This document shows positions 1 through 12,098 of a DNA stretch of 64,000 bases, piece by piece. Both the position numbers and the translations under genes were made by a program. The DNA is from Stropharia rugosoannulata (Eukaryota; Basidiomycota; Agaricomycetes; Agaricales; Strophariaceae). Each line of letters begins with the position of its first letter. The stretch's first letter is position 1. The stretch spans positions 3,844,001-3,908,000 of the forward strand of contig JANCIK010000004.1 of the NCBI GenBank assembly GCA_028532985.1, given 5' to 3'. The notes under the pieces are model-generated. The model worked only from the letters and a program-made list of their open reading frames with translations. It was not told the origin of the DNA and ran no database searches.

Positions 1-352
1 TTACACGACCGCCAATGACTTGGTGCCATACAACACGAACACGAGAATGTACTATGTAAAGGAGGATGAACCGCTTCCCCTCTTTGCAGTCCGTGCGTGG
101 GGCAAACTCGGAGAGAGGTTACGCAAACCATTTGACTGTACTCCAATTTCCTTCAATCTTACTGTGCATGCGCCAGTAATGCAGGATAATTCCGCGGGTT
201 TCCGAGTTGATCAGAGGACTATTGATGTCAGCATGGTAAAATGGGCCACCAATACCTTTGATGCAGACGTCGTAGAGGCACAGTGTAGCTGCGTACTTTA
301 CCCAGATGGTGTCTACCGTCCCCCTCCTTTCTTTTCATCTGCCTGGGAATAA
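1..352 (+). CDS. 3' end of F-box/LRR-like protein (partial)
   Basis: An open frame enters from the left edge of the window (codons begin at base 2) and ends at TAA 350-352. Its last ~115 residues align by eye with the C-terminus of the F-box-like gene at 3958-5131. Both share a TMYY/RMYY patch, an 'FxLxVHAPxxxxxxRVxVDQxxI' stretch, 'W..xTFDxxxV', a Cys pair and a terminal PPPFF. It is therefore the truncated end of a tandem paralog. The part seen carries only the variable C-terminal region, so the F-box itself lies outside the window and the functional call rests on the paralog. No frame damage is visible in this piece. Confidence 0.6.
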   Translation, partial: YTTANDLVPYNTNTRMYYVKEDEPLPLFAVRAWGKLGERLRKPFDCTPISFNLTVHAPVMQDNSAGFRVDQRTIDVSMVKWATNTFDADVVEAQCSCVLYPDGVYRPPPFFSSAWE

Positions 353-1856
353 TTTGCAGCGCACAAGCAGCGCATGTTTGTTGGTATTCACTATCTGTCT
401 ATCCCAAGTCTATCTACATTACTCCTACTGCTCTCGCACCTCACACCTCTCCGAGGCTCTTTTACTTATGTGTAGATGTAATACCTTGATAATGCCATAC
501 ACTCACAGATGTTCTAATTTTGGATTCGGGATGCCATGGCACTGGACAGGCTCAACTCCAACTCAACTCCGCAACGTACTTAGCAACTATGTTCCCACGC
601 CCTACTGGCCGTGTCCTGTGACTGACATGACAAAGTTTGGTGCATGCGCTACTGTCTCCTTCCGAGATATGCATCCGGTATGTATTCTCACGAGATGGCG
701 ATGGACGGTTAGTTGACTTCGCGGAATGTGAAACGGAGAAATAAAATGTACTCGGGAGCGACGAGTACGTGTGACGGCACTGTCTCATAAACCTGTTGAT
801 TCACATATCTAGACTTCTGCACACGTAGATCCGCGTACTGGCGTCGATGAGCCCATGAAGTTGTTGAACGCGAATCCCCGACTCCGTACACCCCCGGCAG
901 ACCTATCCATACACTACGATACCACACTCTACCTCGTCGCTCAGTGCTATCACTTGTGGCAGTTCCCAGGCACGCTCTCGGTTTTCTTTGCATTGACGGC
1001 CTCCGAGTCTAACTCACCTATACTACACTAGCCTGTATTGTTTCTCACCGCGTGCGTGGCCGTCACATCATTACTTTCAACCCCATCGCGTCGTTTTCAT
1101 CATATCAAAACGCGAACTCGGGTATCGATGTGGTGTGGTGAGGCGAGACTTGTGCACAATGGAAAGAAAAATAAGACGGGTATTGAGGCGCGACGGAAAG
1201 CCGTCATAATATGCCTATGGGCCAAATAGTTTCAGGTGAGAAAGGTTCAGTGAGAACTACGCTATCGATGTAAGAGAAGGGGAGGATAACAGAGCAGCAC
1301 TGCCCCAAGGTTCAAGACTCGAGTTGCATATACGAAAATTCATACAACGAGGTTACTCCACGAATTGCGTTACATACTTGGAGCTATCGGGACTCGAGAT
1401 TAGTGGAAAGGGTAAATCAAAGTGCAATAGGAGGAACAGCCCGTTTAAATACGGCTTAAGCAGTGTAGAAGGATATATAAATGTGGATTATAAATCGAAC
1501 TCCAGCCAGCTACAGCAGGTGCTGCTTAAAATATTGAGCAAACGGATGAAGCAACTGCGCGATGGTTACTTCTAAGCTTGACACTGCTGGCGCCCATTGA
1601 TTTATGTGGGGTAAAAATGGGATAAAGTGTATTTTATCTTTCTCAGAGATACATATTTCAGCTAGATTAGACAAGGAACTGGCTACTGCCAGCAGTGTGA
1701 GTCAGCAATCTCATCTGAGCTTGGACTTCCATCAATGCCATTTTTAGGAGTGATCCGGTTGTATAACTGAAACGACAAAGTGACTTAATGGAAATGGAAA
1801 TGAGGAGGAATCAGGTCATAAATCATCAACTGAGATGGGCTAAATCATCGAGGTAA
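353..1856. other. intergenic, no gene recognised
   Basis: I see no frame with family similarity or convincing exon structure here. Short open frames at 1038-1229 and 1324-1575 are Lys/Arg-rich and have no paralog in the window. Confidence 0.4.
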
Positions 1857-3048
1857 GATACATTGAACTCATCGCTTCTGGGCGTCTTTTTGATCGGTGA
1901 GCAATCTGCATTAATACAAGTCAATCACCACTAAGTTTACTATATTTAGGAATATATGCAACCATATCTATGTACACTCTCTTTATATATGGTGTGACAT
2001 GTCTGCTACTTCTATAAGCCTCTTTCTAACACCTATCAAAGCACACAAGAAGACTGACAGGAGCATTGTTATTACATGTGCACTTATTGGTCTACTTACC
2101 ACAGATATTGTGGTACTTGCAATTAACTGGAAGGTGCTGAATGTGTGCATCATTGATAATGGACAATCAATGTTGTCGACATCTTTATGTTTTTCAAATG
2201 AGGGGAGCTCTGGATTCAATCTGGCGGTATTTATCTCGTCAGTTGTTCAGTCAATTATAGCAGATAGCTTACTGGTATTATTTACATTCATCAAAATGTT
2301 CAAGCCACTAACTAATTGATCTGCATCAAGGTATGGAGATGCTATAATCTAGCAGGCAAATCTTTTTTTATCATCAAGGTCCCTCTATTATTCCTTGCAC
2401 TTGAGATTGGTATGTCCCACAAGTAAATTTAATTATATTTAAATGCCTTTAATATGCATATAGCCATGGGTGTCGCCAGTATTGCTGTTTGGAGAATACT
2501 GATGTGTGGTGTACATATATCATTAAATGCTATTGATATTGTGGACCTTCTTTTTTATTCAACAGCAGCATTCAGTACAATATCATGCACTATCTATATA
2601 TGCCAACGCATCAAAAGCTCACTTGGTGATATTCAGCATACCCAGCAATACAGGAGAATAGCACATATTGCAATGGAATCTTCAGTCATCTACTTGGTTT
2701 CATCTGTTATTAATGTCATAAGCAATACATTCAGTATAGCAGCTCCAGAAGCCCTGGTGACAAACAGTATAGATTCCTACACCTCCTCTATTGCAATTGT
2801 TCTAAGTGTAAGCACCTCTAGCTTACATTGAAAGGCGAATAAAATTGACATATTACTTTTAGGCACTAGCACCAACACTCATGATTGCCCAAATTACCCT
2901 ATCTCCATATCCTGGCTCCACTATTGTGGGCATTACACCACCCATATCAACCCTTCATTTTCATCACCAAGAAACTCTTGAAAATTCAATACATTCTGGC
3001 ATAAACAGTGCCAACAACTTACATGCCACGTCAATGAACCAGGTGTAG
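1857..3048 (+). pseudogene. 7TM xWRCYH-family gene, first exon damaged
   Basis: Six-exon layout matching the other 7TM genes here: exon 1 remnant 1857-1896, then 1950-1991, 2042-2274, 2331-2409, 2464-2807 and 2863-3048. Exon 1 ends with the family signature LNSSLLGVFLIG; exon 2 is the usual 42 nt; exon 4 opens with VWRCYN and is the usual 79 nt; exon 6 starts ALAPTLMIAQ. Exons 2-6 are open and phase-compatible. In exon 1 an in-frame TAA (1854-1856) stands directly before the conserved DTLNSS residues and no ATG follows it, so the normal start is lost. The protein would be a seven-helix membrane protein of unknown ligand. It is closest in style to the copies at 24.3, 42.8 and 54.5 kb (exon 3 of 233 nt and an A/I/TLAPTLMIAQ-type tail). 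An unusual upstream exon could rescue it; I did not find one. Confidence 0.6.
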
Positions 3049-3957
3049 AATGACTATGACAGGACATTTCTATATGCTACATTTCATGGTCGGGACTTGT
3101 TTATATTTAATTTATTTGTAGATATCGCATTAGTGAATAAGCCAGATATAACAGAATGTGTTACCGCTGAGGGGTTTGAATAAAGCTATATTTATTGACT
3201 ACTTATCCCAATCACTCATGCAGCGTGGCCTGATATTTTGCAGGTTAGTTTACTGTCAAATAGTAACGGATCTAAATCTTTGACAGCATTTAGCACAAGG
3301 TGCACGCACATCGAGGTACTAGACCAGTCAGAGAAAGGTAATATCAACACGAACTAGAGCACTGCCGCAGTTCAACAAAAACTCCATCTCAGAGGATCAT
3401 TTTGGTTGAAGAGGTGATGTTGAGAATTTGGTTTCAACTCTGAGTGTATAGCTCATCACGCACGCAAGGCAGCATAACCTCAACACACCTGCATTACGAT
3501 CCATGTAAGACTGCATATATTTGGCCCCCAGGTAACTCAGAAAGAAGTCAAGAGTATTGTTAGAGATACAAAGAGTTGTCCGGGTGAGGACGGCCTCTGA
3601 GTACGGATGGTTTCCGAGTGCGCCAGACTCACTGTCTCTCAAGGTGGACAGCCAGGAACTACCACCACAATGACTGTAATTGCTTTAGTTTCTAAGGGCC
3701 AAATGTCATCGTGATATGCCGATCGTGTGAATCTAAAGGGCCACAACTTTCTGTACTCAATGGCTTTCTTATCATATTCGGTCTAAAATAGCAAGTAGTT
3801 TGACGCATCCTGTCATGTGGGTTTCATAAAAGCACTGCTTATATAAGCTTGCTTTGAGGCCACTCGGTTGTCGATATAAATTCTTCTGCAGAACAGGACG
3901 TCTAGACGCGCTGTTACAGTACCCCATATCACCCATAACTACCGCCACGTAAGCTCC
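3049..3957. other. intergenic, no gene recognised
   Basis: Spacer between the damaged 7TM gene and the F-box-like gene. No supported feature was found; the minus-strand open frames at 3397-3642 and 3772-3963 have no paralog or exon logic. Confidence 0.4.
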
Positions 3958-5131
3958 ATGCACAACATATATTCTACTGCCTATGGTACGCCTATCTTAA
4001 CGGATGAGCTCATGCGTCGAGTAGTGAACGAGCTCGCCGACTCCAGGGAAGGGTTAAAAAGTTGTACGCTTGTCTCGAGGCTTATGTTGGAACACTGTCA
4101 AATGCACCTGTTTGAGACTGTGGAAGTCTCCTCCAAGACTAACCTATGGAAGATGTTTACAGTCCTAAACCATCGCAAGACAATATGGCGACACGTCAGA
4201 AAGCTGCACATTCATGAAGTCACCAACTTTCCTGTGTCTATCATTCGGCTCCTCCGATATCTACAGCACTTGTCTATCACTCGGTCCGGATTGGTGTATG
4301 ATTACCTCTACGACATCGGTGATGCACCTATCCCAGTGCCCAAGCCCAAGGTGTCAAACTTTAGATTTGACGTCTTGAAAAAAACAGACTTCGATATCCT
4401 TTGTCGCGAGGTCAGTTTTGGCGGCGTCAAGACCTTGCATATTGCAGACCTACCACCCCACTTAATGGAAATGCCCCAATACTTCATAAATATATTCAGT
4501 GGTAGCTTGGAGAGGCTAGTAGTGTGTTCAAGACGTGACAGGGCAGGTGTGTTGACAATCCATTTACTCTATCGTTATGCTAATTGAGTGCAAAGGCATC
4601 TTCACTTCATCCGACAATTTGTTTAGATTTTGCCTCAATTTTTCGAATCACACAAACCTCAAATACTTAGAGTATTATGGAAAGAGCGATGTCTACGACT
4701 TGGGGGTTCTGCTTGACATCTCAACATCTCTGAAATTCACCCGCTTCCTGGCCAGGATGCCTTTCGCGTCGCTTTCCAATGTAAGCATGCATATATACAC
4801 GGACGCAAGAGCGTTGGGCTATTACAACGCGCCATCGACGATGTACTACTATCAAGATGACGACTCTTATTCGCTGTTTAAAAGCCCTACATGGAATGAG
4901 CTCGCGGACTTACTACGGGAAATTACGGGTGGCAATCCGCTTTCCTTCACCCTTGATGTGCATGCACCAATACCGAAAAGCAATGGGCGCGTTAACGTTG
5001 ATCAAGAACGAATCAATGATAGCGTGAGGAGGTGGTCCGATAGTACTTTTGACACAGAACTTGTACGTTCAAATTGTATCTGTGTACTTCACTCAGGCGA
5101 TATCTCCGACCCTCCCCCTCCATTCTTTTGA
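3958..5131 (+). CDS. F-box-like domain protein, 374 aa
   Basis: Two exons, 3958-4546 and 4596-5131, joined by a 49-bp intron (donor GTGTGT, acceptor CAAAG). The phases sum to exactly 375 codons. Residues ~12-60 (ILTDELMRRVVNELADSREG, then LKSCTLVSRLMLEHC and HLFETVEVSS) have the pattern of the F-box-like domain common in mushroom genomes: 'LP.E..D.II..L.D....L.SC.LVC..W...', followed by 'HLF..V.L'. The remainder is an irregular leucine-rich-like region (TLHIADLP, SLERLVV, LKYLEYYG). By family knowledge such proteins bind Skp1 in SCF ubiquitin ligases and select substrates through the variable C-terminus; this is not shown here. A truncated paralog lies at 1-352. I chose this start because it is the first ATG of an open exon just upstream of the F-box-like motif. 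Confidence 0.65.
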
Positions 5132-6130
5132 TTTGGGCAGATGTATTAAATACATATATCTTCACTGCGTGTATGTTGGATATGTTTCCTACTATAACTT
5201 GACATTACCTGACGGTAACCTCGGCACACCGGTTACGAGCATACCAATTTGTGATTCCTATCTTACGTATCACGCAAACGGAAGCCCAACAGAAGCCTCT
5301 ACCTGCGAGAAATAGGAGTGTATTTATGACAACCATATAGGACACAACCGTATACCGTATATATACGGTATACTATACTGTACGGTTGGAGTATTACTTT
5401 ACACAAAAATTCAGACCACCCTACCTTGCTGTAGCAACCCCGCACAAGAGGGCGCGACACCCCGACCACCGCATATGAGCAATCGCAGGCTGCAAGATCT
5501 GGGAATGGAACCCCAGCCTCGGGAGATATTCATAGACGAAGACACGGATTCCCACTATGCCATGTATGTATGTCAATGGTTAAGGCATTAAGCAATATAA
5601 ATATCAGGGCACGTGTATCCATCCTGTTGCAGTGGCCTATAGCACTCCTGTCCCCTATGCCCCTTTCGCACGTCACTTCCCGAGCCTATGTCACACGCAC
5701 CGCATCAACGAGTCGACGACCACGACCACACTCTTTCATAACGGGAATGGAGGACGAGTTTGGTCGGGCGCAGTCCTATTCTCGAGCTGAACACAATGCC
5801 AATCGGGTAGGCGGCGTACAGTTGGGAGCGGTGCACTATATTATCCAGATGTTGTAAAATATCCGATGGCAGCTAGTGTGAGGGTGAAGGGAGTGTATTG
5901 AGGTGTGATGGAGAACAAGAGAGTCATCCGAGTGAACTGGTATCGGGGATTGAGACGAGCGAAAGCTAGTGCTACTCGCGCGTGTATGCATACACTGGCC
6001 GATCGGCCGGCTAGGGACACACACGGGCTGTAGCGATGCGCGAGAGGTGGAGACGTGAGCGTTGTTGAGTCCGTGAGCGGGAAGGCACGGATAACGGGAA
6101 GGCTAGGGGCGCAGACTGACGGGCGATGAG
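5132..6130. other. intergenic with a perfect palindrome
   Basis: No gene supported. The stretch contains the 22-bp palindrome listed separately; the open frame 5570-5857 has no similarity or codon signal that I can defend. Confidence 0.4.
5351..5372. repeat. 22-bp perfect palindrome
   Basis: The bases read TATACCGTATA followed by its exact reverse complement TATACGGTATA, with no spacer. Degenerate ACGGTAT/ATACCGT pieces continue on both sides (about 5347-5390). It lies ~220 bp downstream of the F-box-like stop codon. It could be a cruciform-forming AT palindrome or a transcription-factor site; nothing else identifies it. Confidence 0.8.
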
Positions 6131-6134
6131 AGGG

Positions 6135-6614
6135 CTACCGTTGCGCAGTACGGAGGTGGGGAGGAAGAACCTGTAACAGGATCCCGGCGACATCTATCCC
6201 GTCCCAGCGGTAAAAGTTCCAGCCGTGAAATTTGGGCTTCGGAAGCCATAAGTATCGGAGAGCTTCGCGCAGCTGTGTTGTCTCCATATGGGTAGACGGA
6301 CCGCTGTAGAGGTAGATAATGGTTGGGAATGAGAGAATATTGGTCTGTCTCATAGCGGAGCCGTTCCAAATATGGTGGTTGTGGTACTGAAACGACACAG
6401 AAATGTTGAGCAGTCCGCGCATGCTTTTTATAGTAAGTTCGAGGGGATGTGCGACGCAGGATGAAATTTTTGATAGAGTTGAGTGAAAGAGATTTGTGTT
6501 GAAGGTGACAGACAGGGCAGCCATGATCACCAGAGAGTTCCCGTTCTCTATCTGAAGTGCACTGAGCCTTCGTTCGCATAGCATTTGATAATCCGTAGGT
6601 GGGCCTGAGGTCAT
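6135..6614 (-). CDS. hypothetical protein fragment, duplicated at 52.0 kb
   Basis: Open minus-strand frame. A ~115-residue stretch of it (from NLFHSTLSKI through SVSFQYHNHHIWNG to KPKFHGWNFYRW) is repeated almost unchanged on the plus strand at about 52010-52330. The only length difference there is one whole codon (LREALRY versus LRGEALRY), so the frame is kept in both copies, which favours coding or very recent duplication. The beginning and end diverge and I cannot place introns. The leucine-rich flavour and the F-box-like neighbour make an F-box-associated repeat domain conceivable, but I do not recognise the family. It may also be a pseudogene. Confidence 0.35.
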   Translation of the reverse strand: MTSGPPTDYQMLCERRLSALQIENGNSLVIMAALSVTFNTNLFHSTLSKISSCVAHPLELTIKSMRGLLNISVSFQYHNHHIWNGSAMRQTNILSFPTIIYLYSGPSTHMETTQLREALRYLWLPKPKFHGWNFYRWDGIDVAGILLQVLPPHLRTAQR

Positions 6615-9088
6615 GTAGCTTAGGCAAGTTGGTGAAGATACGTTTGAAATTTTTGACTGTTAGTACCCTTTTTTGCTCTGACTGAAGAACGGGTAACGAC
6701 ACACGTCGGCGTAATGGTTCCAATCTTGTTGTCCACCGAAATTCATCGTCGTGCTCTCCATAATATGTATAACCTAGCATTACGGGATCAGTACGTTTGT
6801 TCGAGCAAGCAATCAGGGGACTTGAGAAAATTGGGAGGATATGCCTTTCAGTGATGACAGTCTTTGAAGTCGCGGTATTTATGGCAGTAGTAGCAGTTCA
6901 TTGGGTTCAATGAAACAGATTCAGATTTGTCATACAGTATACGTGTATGGTTCTATCTTTAGCTTGAATTCCTTTTTACGCTGCTGTGCCACTTTAGCTT
7001 TCATGTAGCTCTGCAGTACACCTCTGCTTTATTAATCACGAAGTGTTCCATTTATAAGCCCCATACTTCGAGAATTTACAGTTGAGCTGTGCTTTAGATG
7101 AAGACTTGTATACATGGGAGTGGGCATCGGTATCGTTATATACAATCATGGCGTGCTATCTGAATTCCATAACTGCGCCGACTAAAGTCCCCTGATCACA
7201 CCTTCGAATTAGACATATATATCAATAAATGACGAACGAACGGTACCTCGTGGTGATGTGTGACGAAGGTATGTGCGAACCATCCTTGTACCCAAAAGCA
7301 ATGTTACGCAACCCAAGCGCCGCCAACGTGATAATGTGATGTGATGCGTCGCAGGTTCCAACATGGTTTCAAGGGGAGTGATGGACACTGGCCCACACAA
7401 ATTAATGGACGCAAGCGGTGCGACAAGACACACTGGTGTGCATATTGCACTGCCTTGAAGAAGCCTAAAGCCCCCATGAGATCAGCTATGAGCGGCACAG
7501 ATTTACAAAAGGGAAGATGGCAGAACGTGGTGGGTTCGCCAGACAGAGCGTGGGACGGGAAGAGTCTACATATCCACATGCTGAATGGCCGGATGGTCAC
7601 GGTAAAAGTAGAACCACGCGAAGTAGAGTTGGAGGGCTGCTACAGCCGATGTGGTGCGCACTACCTATGGCATCTTCTAAAAAAAGGAAACCCTCAGGAC
7701 TCAAGGTGGCGGAGCGTGAAACATGACACAGGGATGCTATGCCACATATGTGCGTAAATTGTGGGTACGGGGGAAAAGACCAGACGCCTGAAAAGCAGGC
7801 ATCGGGCCCTCCTGTCAGGCCATTCCTGCTGAGCAGGAAGGCGGAACGAGAACCAAGTTTAATAGGAAAGTGGGAGGGCGGGTCCAGGAAGGCGGGTAGA
7901 CTCGTAGAGATGGGAGATGGGGGACAGCACTAGACGCACGATTGCGGCTGTGGCGAGGGAGGCCATGTGTGCACCCTGATAAGGGCGCGTACAGACCACT
8001 GTTAATCCAGGTGAATCGAGTTCGCGATCCAGGCATAATCGTGCTGCATAGTAGTCTTCTAGAGAAGGTCGACTGGAAGTCGCATGTCTATTCATCTTTG
8101 CGAAGATCCCTTATATTCAAAGAATCCTTGTGGGGGACGTGGCGCTCAAAGGTTGGCATAACAGGCGCACATAGCCGAAAGCCGTAGTGACCCCCAGAGA
8201 TCTCGCAATACATGTATAGTGAATTAATATGGAGACCAGACCACGTCACGGACACATATGCGCATAGTACTTACATGAGCAGATTCATAGAATACTGGAC
8301 ACCACGGACCTGAGAAGTAGCTGCACATGGATCAGAAATGGGGTCTGGGAGATGGTTCACGATGCGACTTGTGTTCTGACCTCGGAAGAGGGGATCATGG
8401 AAGTGGAAGCCAAACTAGGCAGAGACGGGGCGGACGAGAGTTGGCGAAGGGGGATCCTGGCGCAGTGCATAATTGCGAGGGGATGTTGGACGAGATGACA
8501 CAGTGACACGGTTCCGGAGTTTTAGTCGGGTTCTGTAAAGATACAGAGGCCCCGTGCGGCGGAAATCGGGTAACTGCCTGTAGCCTCAGATCCAGATCTA
8601 GAGTGGAGCGGAAGTAGCGGGCAGAACCGGCACCACGAAGCGTGAGGTCTTTTCTGACTTGACTATTAAAAATGTAGGCGAGAGTGAAGGACAGGGGAAG
8701 GATTGACAGTCGAGGTCTGCTTTTCGCCGAAACTCGCTTACTAAAACCCTCCCACGACTAGCCACGCGTCTACGCTCAAATGCCCGCTGCAAACGCCCGT
8801 TTGACGCCCGTATGCAACTTCGGGAAACGGAGTAAATTTAAACTTAATTGTTTACAAGAAACTACACCACATTGTATTTCTGATGTTTGTATTTAAGGAA
8901 CATGGTACGAAGAAGGAGAACAGGCAGCATCCTTAAACAAATTCAGATCGAACTTGGGGACACCTGAGCGCGGTAGGTTCATGATGGAAAAAAATGGAAG
9001 CCACTAATTTCCGACTCTGATGAAAGTAAAGATTGTTGCGTGAGCATCGTTAGTAAGCTGTGTGAGATATTAAACAAGTAACTTTCAG

Positions 9089-9737
9089 CTACAGGAAGGC
9101 ACCTACTGGACCGCTTATCTTGCCATCAGCGAGCTTCCAACCAGCTTCCGGGGGTGGAAAGACCGTAAGTTGGATATTATTTAAGACACTGCAATATGTC
9201 AATTTTGGTTCATATCCCTGCAAATATTTCAGATCGTCACTTACATCCAATCATTAGGTCCAGCGGGGCGATTAAACGGCTTGGCTAATGTCCATCCAGA
9301 GCCCTTCTCGTTGGAAAAGGGGATGGTATTGACTCCTCGTCCTTCGACTGCATTCTTGCCACCAACAGATAGGAAGAAACTATTCTCGCCGCGTCTAATA
9401 TCCCACTGGGGGTGCAGAGTAAATGCAAGGGTCAGCACATTAATTGAATGAAATGCAATTTGTGAAAACGTACGACTGGAGTAGGAGCAATGTTCGGAGA
9501 AAGCGCCGTGACAACATCGTGCGCGTTCCCAAGGACAGAGCGGAGGACATTGTTAACACCGAAGTTGATGACGTACCGGCCCTCTGCGAACTGAGGCCGC
9601 GCATCAGAGCCAACATCAGGCGATGTCGTGTTAGCTGAGGGAGGGGAGGTGACCACGGGCGTGGCAGCAGCAAGAGCGTTCGCCGTTGTGAGAAGCACAA
9701 CGACAGAAACGTTGCGGAAGAACGTGGATGCGAACAT
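9089..9737 (-). CDS. secreted I66/cnispin-like beta-trefoil protease inhibitor, 174 aa
   Basis: Three exons on the minus strand: 9737-9474, 9405-9245 and 9188-9089, giving 175 codons with GT-AG introns. Residues 1-~25 (MFASTFFRNVSVVVLLTTAN, then ALAAATP) form a signal peptide, followed by a Ser/Thr/Pro linker. The mature part (FAEGRYVINFGVNNVLRSVL, then QWDIRR, FFLSVGGKNA, GWTLAKPF, AGPNDWI, GWKLADGKISGPVGAFL) has the 'GxYxI...V', 'W.I....F.LSVGG' and 'G..DW.' order I associate with I66 serine-protease inhibitors of the cnispin type. Members bind trypsin-like proteases through a beta-trefoil loop. A signal peptide is atypical for that group, so export from the hypha is a feature of this copy. 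Paralogs lie at 50.8 kb and 57.2 kb. Confidence 0.65.
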
Positions 9738-10284
9738 AGTAGTGTTTATCGTTGGGATATATCTTGCAAAATACTGCTGAGTACTCTGGGGACACAAGTC
9801 TGCGCGAGCTGCGTTTTATATCTGTTGTGTAAACAATTATTAAGTGGGTGTAATGTAAGACATCACAATATCACCTTTACTGGACAAGATGCGTCGTTGC
9901 TGTGTCCGGCGTTCGGCAACACGGCGCTTAATTAAACCAATGAAAGTTCCCCTTGAGAAAACGTTTCGAAATAGTTTGACCTGGGAAGTTACCCGCATTT
10001 TGGCGGTGGAATATCAAAAGACGCACCACCGCGAAGGCACATCCTTCTCGTGACATATACATGTTTAACCCCAACATTTTCGCGAAACACTTTGTTATCC
10101 GTGTGTACGCTGACACAGATATGGAGCCTGATGTTCTTGAAGTATGTGCCCTTTAGCGGACTACGCCAGTAAAAGGAAAGTACTTCGTAGGGGTAACAAT
10201 GTGCGCTTGATATAGCTACTTGTAGTCCTTCCTGATTTATTTGATGATGCACTGGGGCGGAGTAACTCCTGATCCGACTCATAA

Positions 10285-10905
10285 ATGGAAGCTGTTTGCG
10301 ACTTCATTCAGCTTCCGACCTTCGAATTGCAACACATGGCATTACGCACTATTATAGGACTGCCAAATATGTCCGACACAGTTCTATGGCCGCTCAGGTT
10401 AGCTCAGGTATTAGAGTACGTGGGATGAACGTTCCTTCTTGTTTGCTTGCGCCATAGGTCAAGGGGATTAGTGTTTCTTCCATGATGTCAGTCTATAATT
10501 AGAAACGCCGTGCTGTAGAGACCCACAATGCTCCAAGGGTTGGCCTGATACACAGCAGTCATAACACATGATTTGCAGGTACGGACTGGATCTTCTGAGC
10601 GGGGTGTTTAAAAGCGTACACTGTGGTTCAGTGGATGGAACAGCTATGAGTTCATGATTAATGTTCCACTAGGTCTTTTAATAGAGTCGGAGAACCAGCA
10701 TTGCTTCGAACTGATGTGCTTGGATCAGACATGGGACCTACATCTTCTTTTCTTCCCAGCCTTCGAAAATGGTTCATGGGACGAAATATTCAGTGGGTAT
10801 TATCATACAATCATCGATACTGCCAGTGGCGCTACAGATGGTATTTTTTTGACAACTGTAGTCAAAGAGAAATCCTATGTTAGTCAGTGTATAAGATTTA
10901 TGTGA
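10285..10905 (+). pseudogene. degenerate unidentified gene, also decayed in arm 2
   Basis: Coding-like pieces on the plus strand. One possible first exon, 10285-10407 (MEAVCDFIQLPTFELQHMAL, then RTIIGLPNMS), ends at CAG|GTATTA. Later comes an open stretch 10654-10905 (FMINVPLGLLIESENQHCFE, then DQTWDLHLLFFPAFENGSW). Arm 2 carries the same blocks at about 49750-50290 with stops and small indels that differ from this copy, for example a 5-base and a 3-base difference near 10465-10500. This suggests that both descend from a real gene now decaying. I do not recognise the family. Confidence 0.35.
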
Positions 10906-11629
10906 GGCTAATATGCTACTTGCTTCAAAACGTTTGTATATAATGCGTCTCAAGCTTCCATAAACGATGTTCATGCAGAAGAAGTAAGTATGTAGTATTT
11001 CCCACAATGATTTCGAAGCAAGACAGCCATGCCCAATCAGCTCACACACGCAACGTTAGTATGTAAATAGACCTACAGGGCGTGGTTGGTGTTAAATATA
11101 GAATGACCAACTGACCAGGGCCGTCTTGCGGAGTAGCGCAGCGGCTTATGCGCTAAATGCACTCTGTTAGCACCGTTACTTACAAAACATTATACGAATC
11201 ATAGGGAAATTAAACCAATTACGCAGTCCTTGATGCATGTTATAACTTTGAGTCAATCAACACATGTGCCAGTTGACAAATTTGGAAGCAGCTGACGTGT
11301 AACACCTTGTGTTTTCAAAGAAGCATCTCATTTCTCTTGAATGAAATGCATAGGGTACAATTCCGCGAAGATAATGGATGTACGTCAGTAGTGGGTGTAC
11401 GTAATTTAGCACGGGTTCACATTTTGGAACACACAGAGGTGCGATTGGAAGCAACACGGCTTACAGAATGAGTTCAGGCCGGGTATTCCGCTTGATTTAT
11501 TCCTGTTTCGCCGCAGTACATGCCACCTCATCAGGAAATGGACTCACTCTAGAATATGCACTATTCATTAAATCAATTTATTCATACGATGGCTACGCAC
11601 TAACACCCTGAGCAAACCAGTCACACTAT

Positions 11630-11731
11630 CCCCTGGGAATACATTTTATTTTGAAATTCATACAAATAGAGTAAAGAGCTTACAGTTATGACAGAACTGA
11701 ATGAAGTGACGTCTTTCAAAGAAACCGAGTA
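11630..11731 (-). pseudogene. remnant of a 7TM-family exon 5/intron 5 border
   Basis: Reading on the minus strand, ...SFSSVIT followed by a GTAAGC donor and an intron-like stretch matches the 29.1-kb remnant, and that in turn matches the exon 5-exon 6 border of the intact gene at 54.5 kb (MGAVAFVIT|GIAPTL). The exon 6 side is broken. It is a leftover of a deleted 7TM gene next to HsbA. Confidence 0.5.
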
Positions 11732-12098
11732 TATTAACCCCGATTCAAAGACCATAGAGTAGAGTACGGATAATGTTCTAACTTGTATCAATGTTGTTAT
11801 CCTCTTGTACTCAGTATATCTTCAATGTGTATGCTGGATGTGTTGTCTATAACTGGACATACATCCTGTCAGGAAATGAGTGCAGAGCGAAACAAAACCG
11901 GGTGCATCACTCGCGCTTTTACCATGTTGCTAGGGTGTTTTGACGGAAATCATCCTCAGAAATTCCCCATTTAGAAGGTAAGCATTATACTTCTATGTAA
12001 AACAAACAAACATAATGCAAAACTACAATCTATACCACATTCATGTTGTCTACACTTTATGTCCTCAAAAATGCAAAAACGGGATGTGTGCATTGTTC

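Larger units (their letters stand above)
6170..11625. repeat. arm 1 of inverted segmental duplication (I66 locus)
   Basis: This block reappears in reverse orientation at about 49290-52365. Shared landmarks, in order: the 6135-6614 frame; the block near 7440-7700 (encoding LNGRMVTV and EPREVELEG in one frame); the whole I66-like gene; the 10.3-10.9 kb block; the stretch near 11105-11170 (GACCAACTGACCAGGGCC); and GATGGCTACGCACTAACACC near 11588. Relative to arm 2, arm 1 holds about 900 extra bases (6520-7430) and about 390 extra bases (11200-11578). Arm 2 also has its own changes. Confidence 0.8.

Noticed and set aside
7341..7757. Open frame of ~138 codons in arm 1, partly conserved in arm 2
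   Set aside because: Similarity to arm 2 is explained by DNA duplication; the two frames differ by shifts and show no domain.
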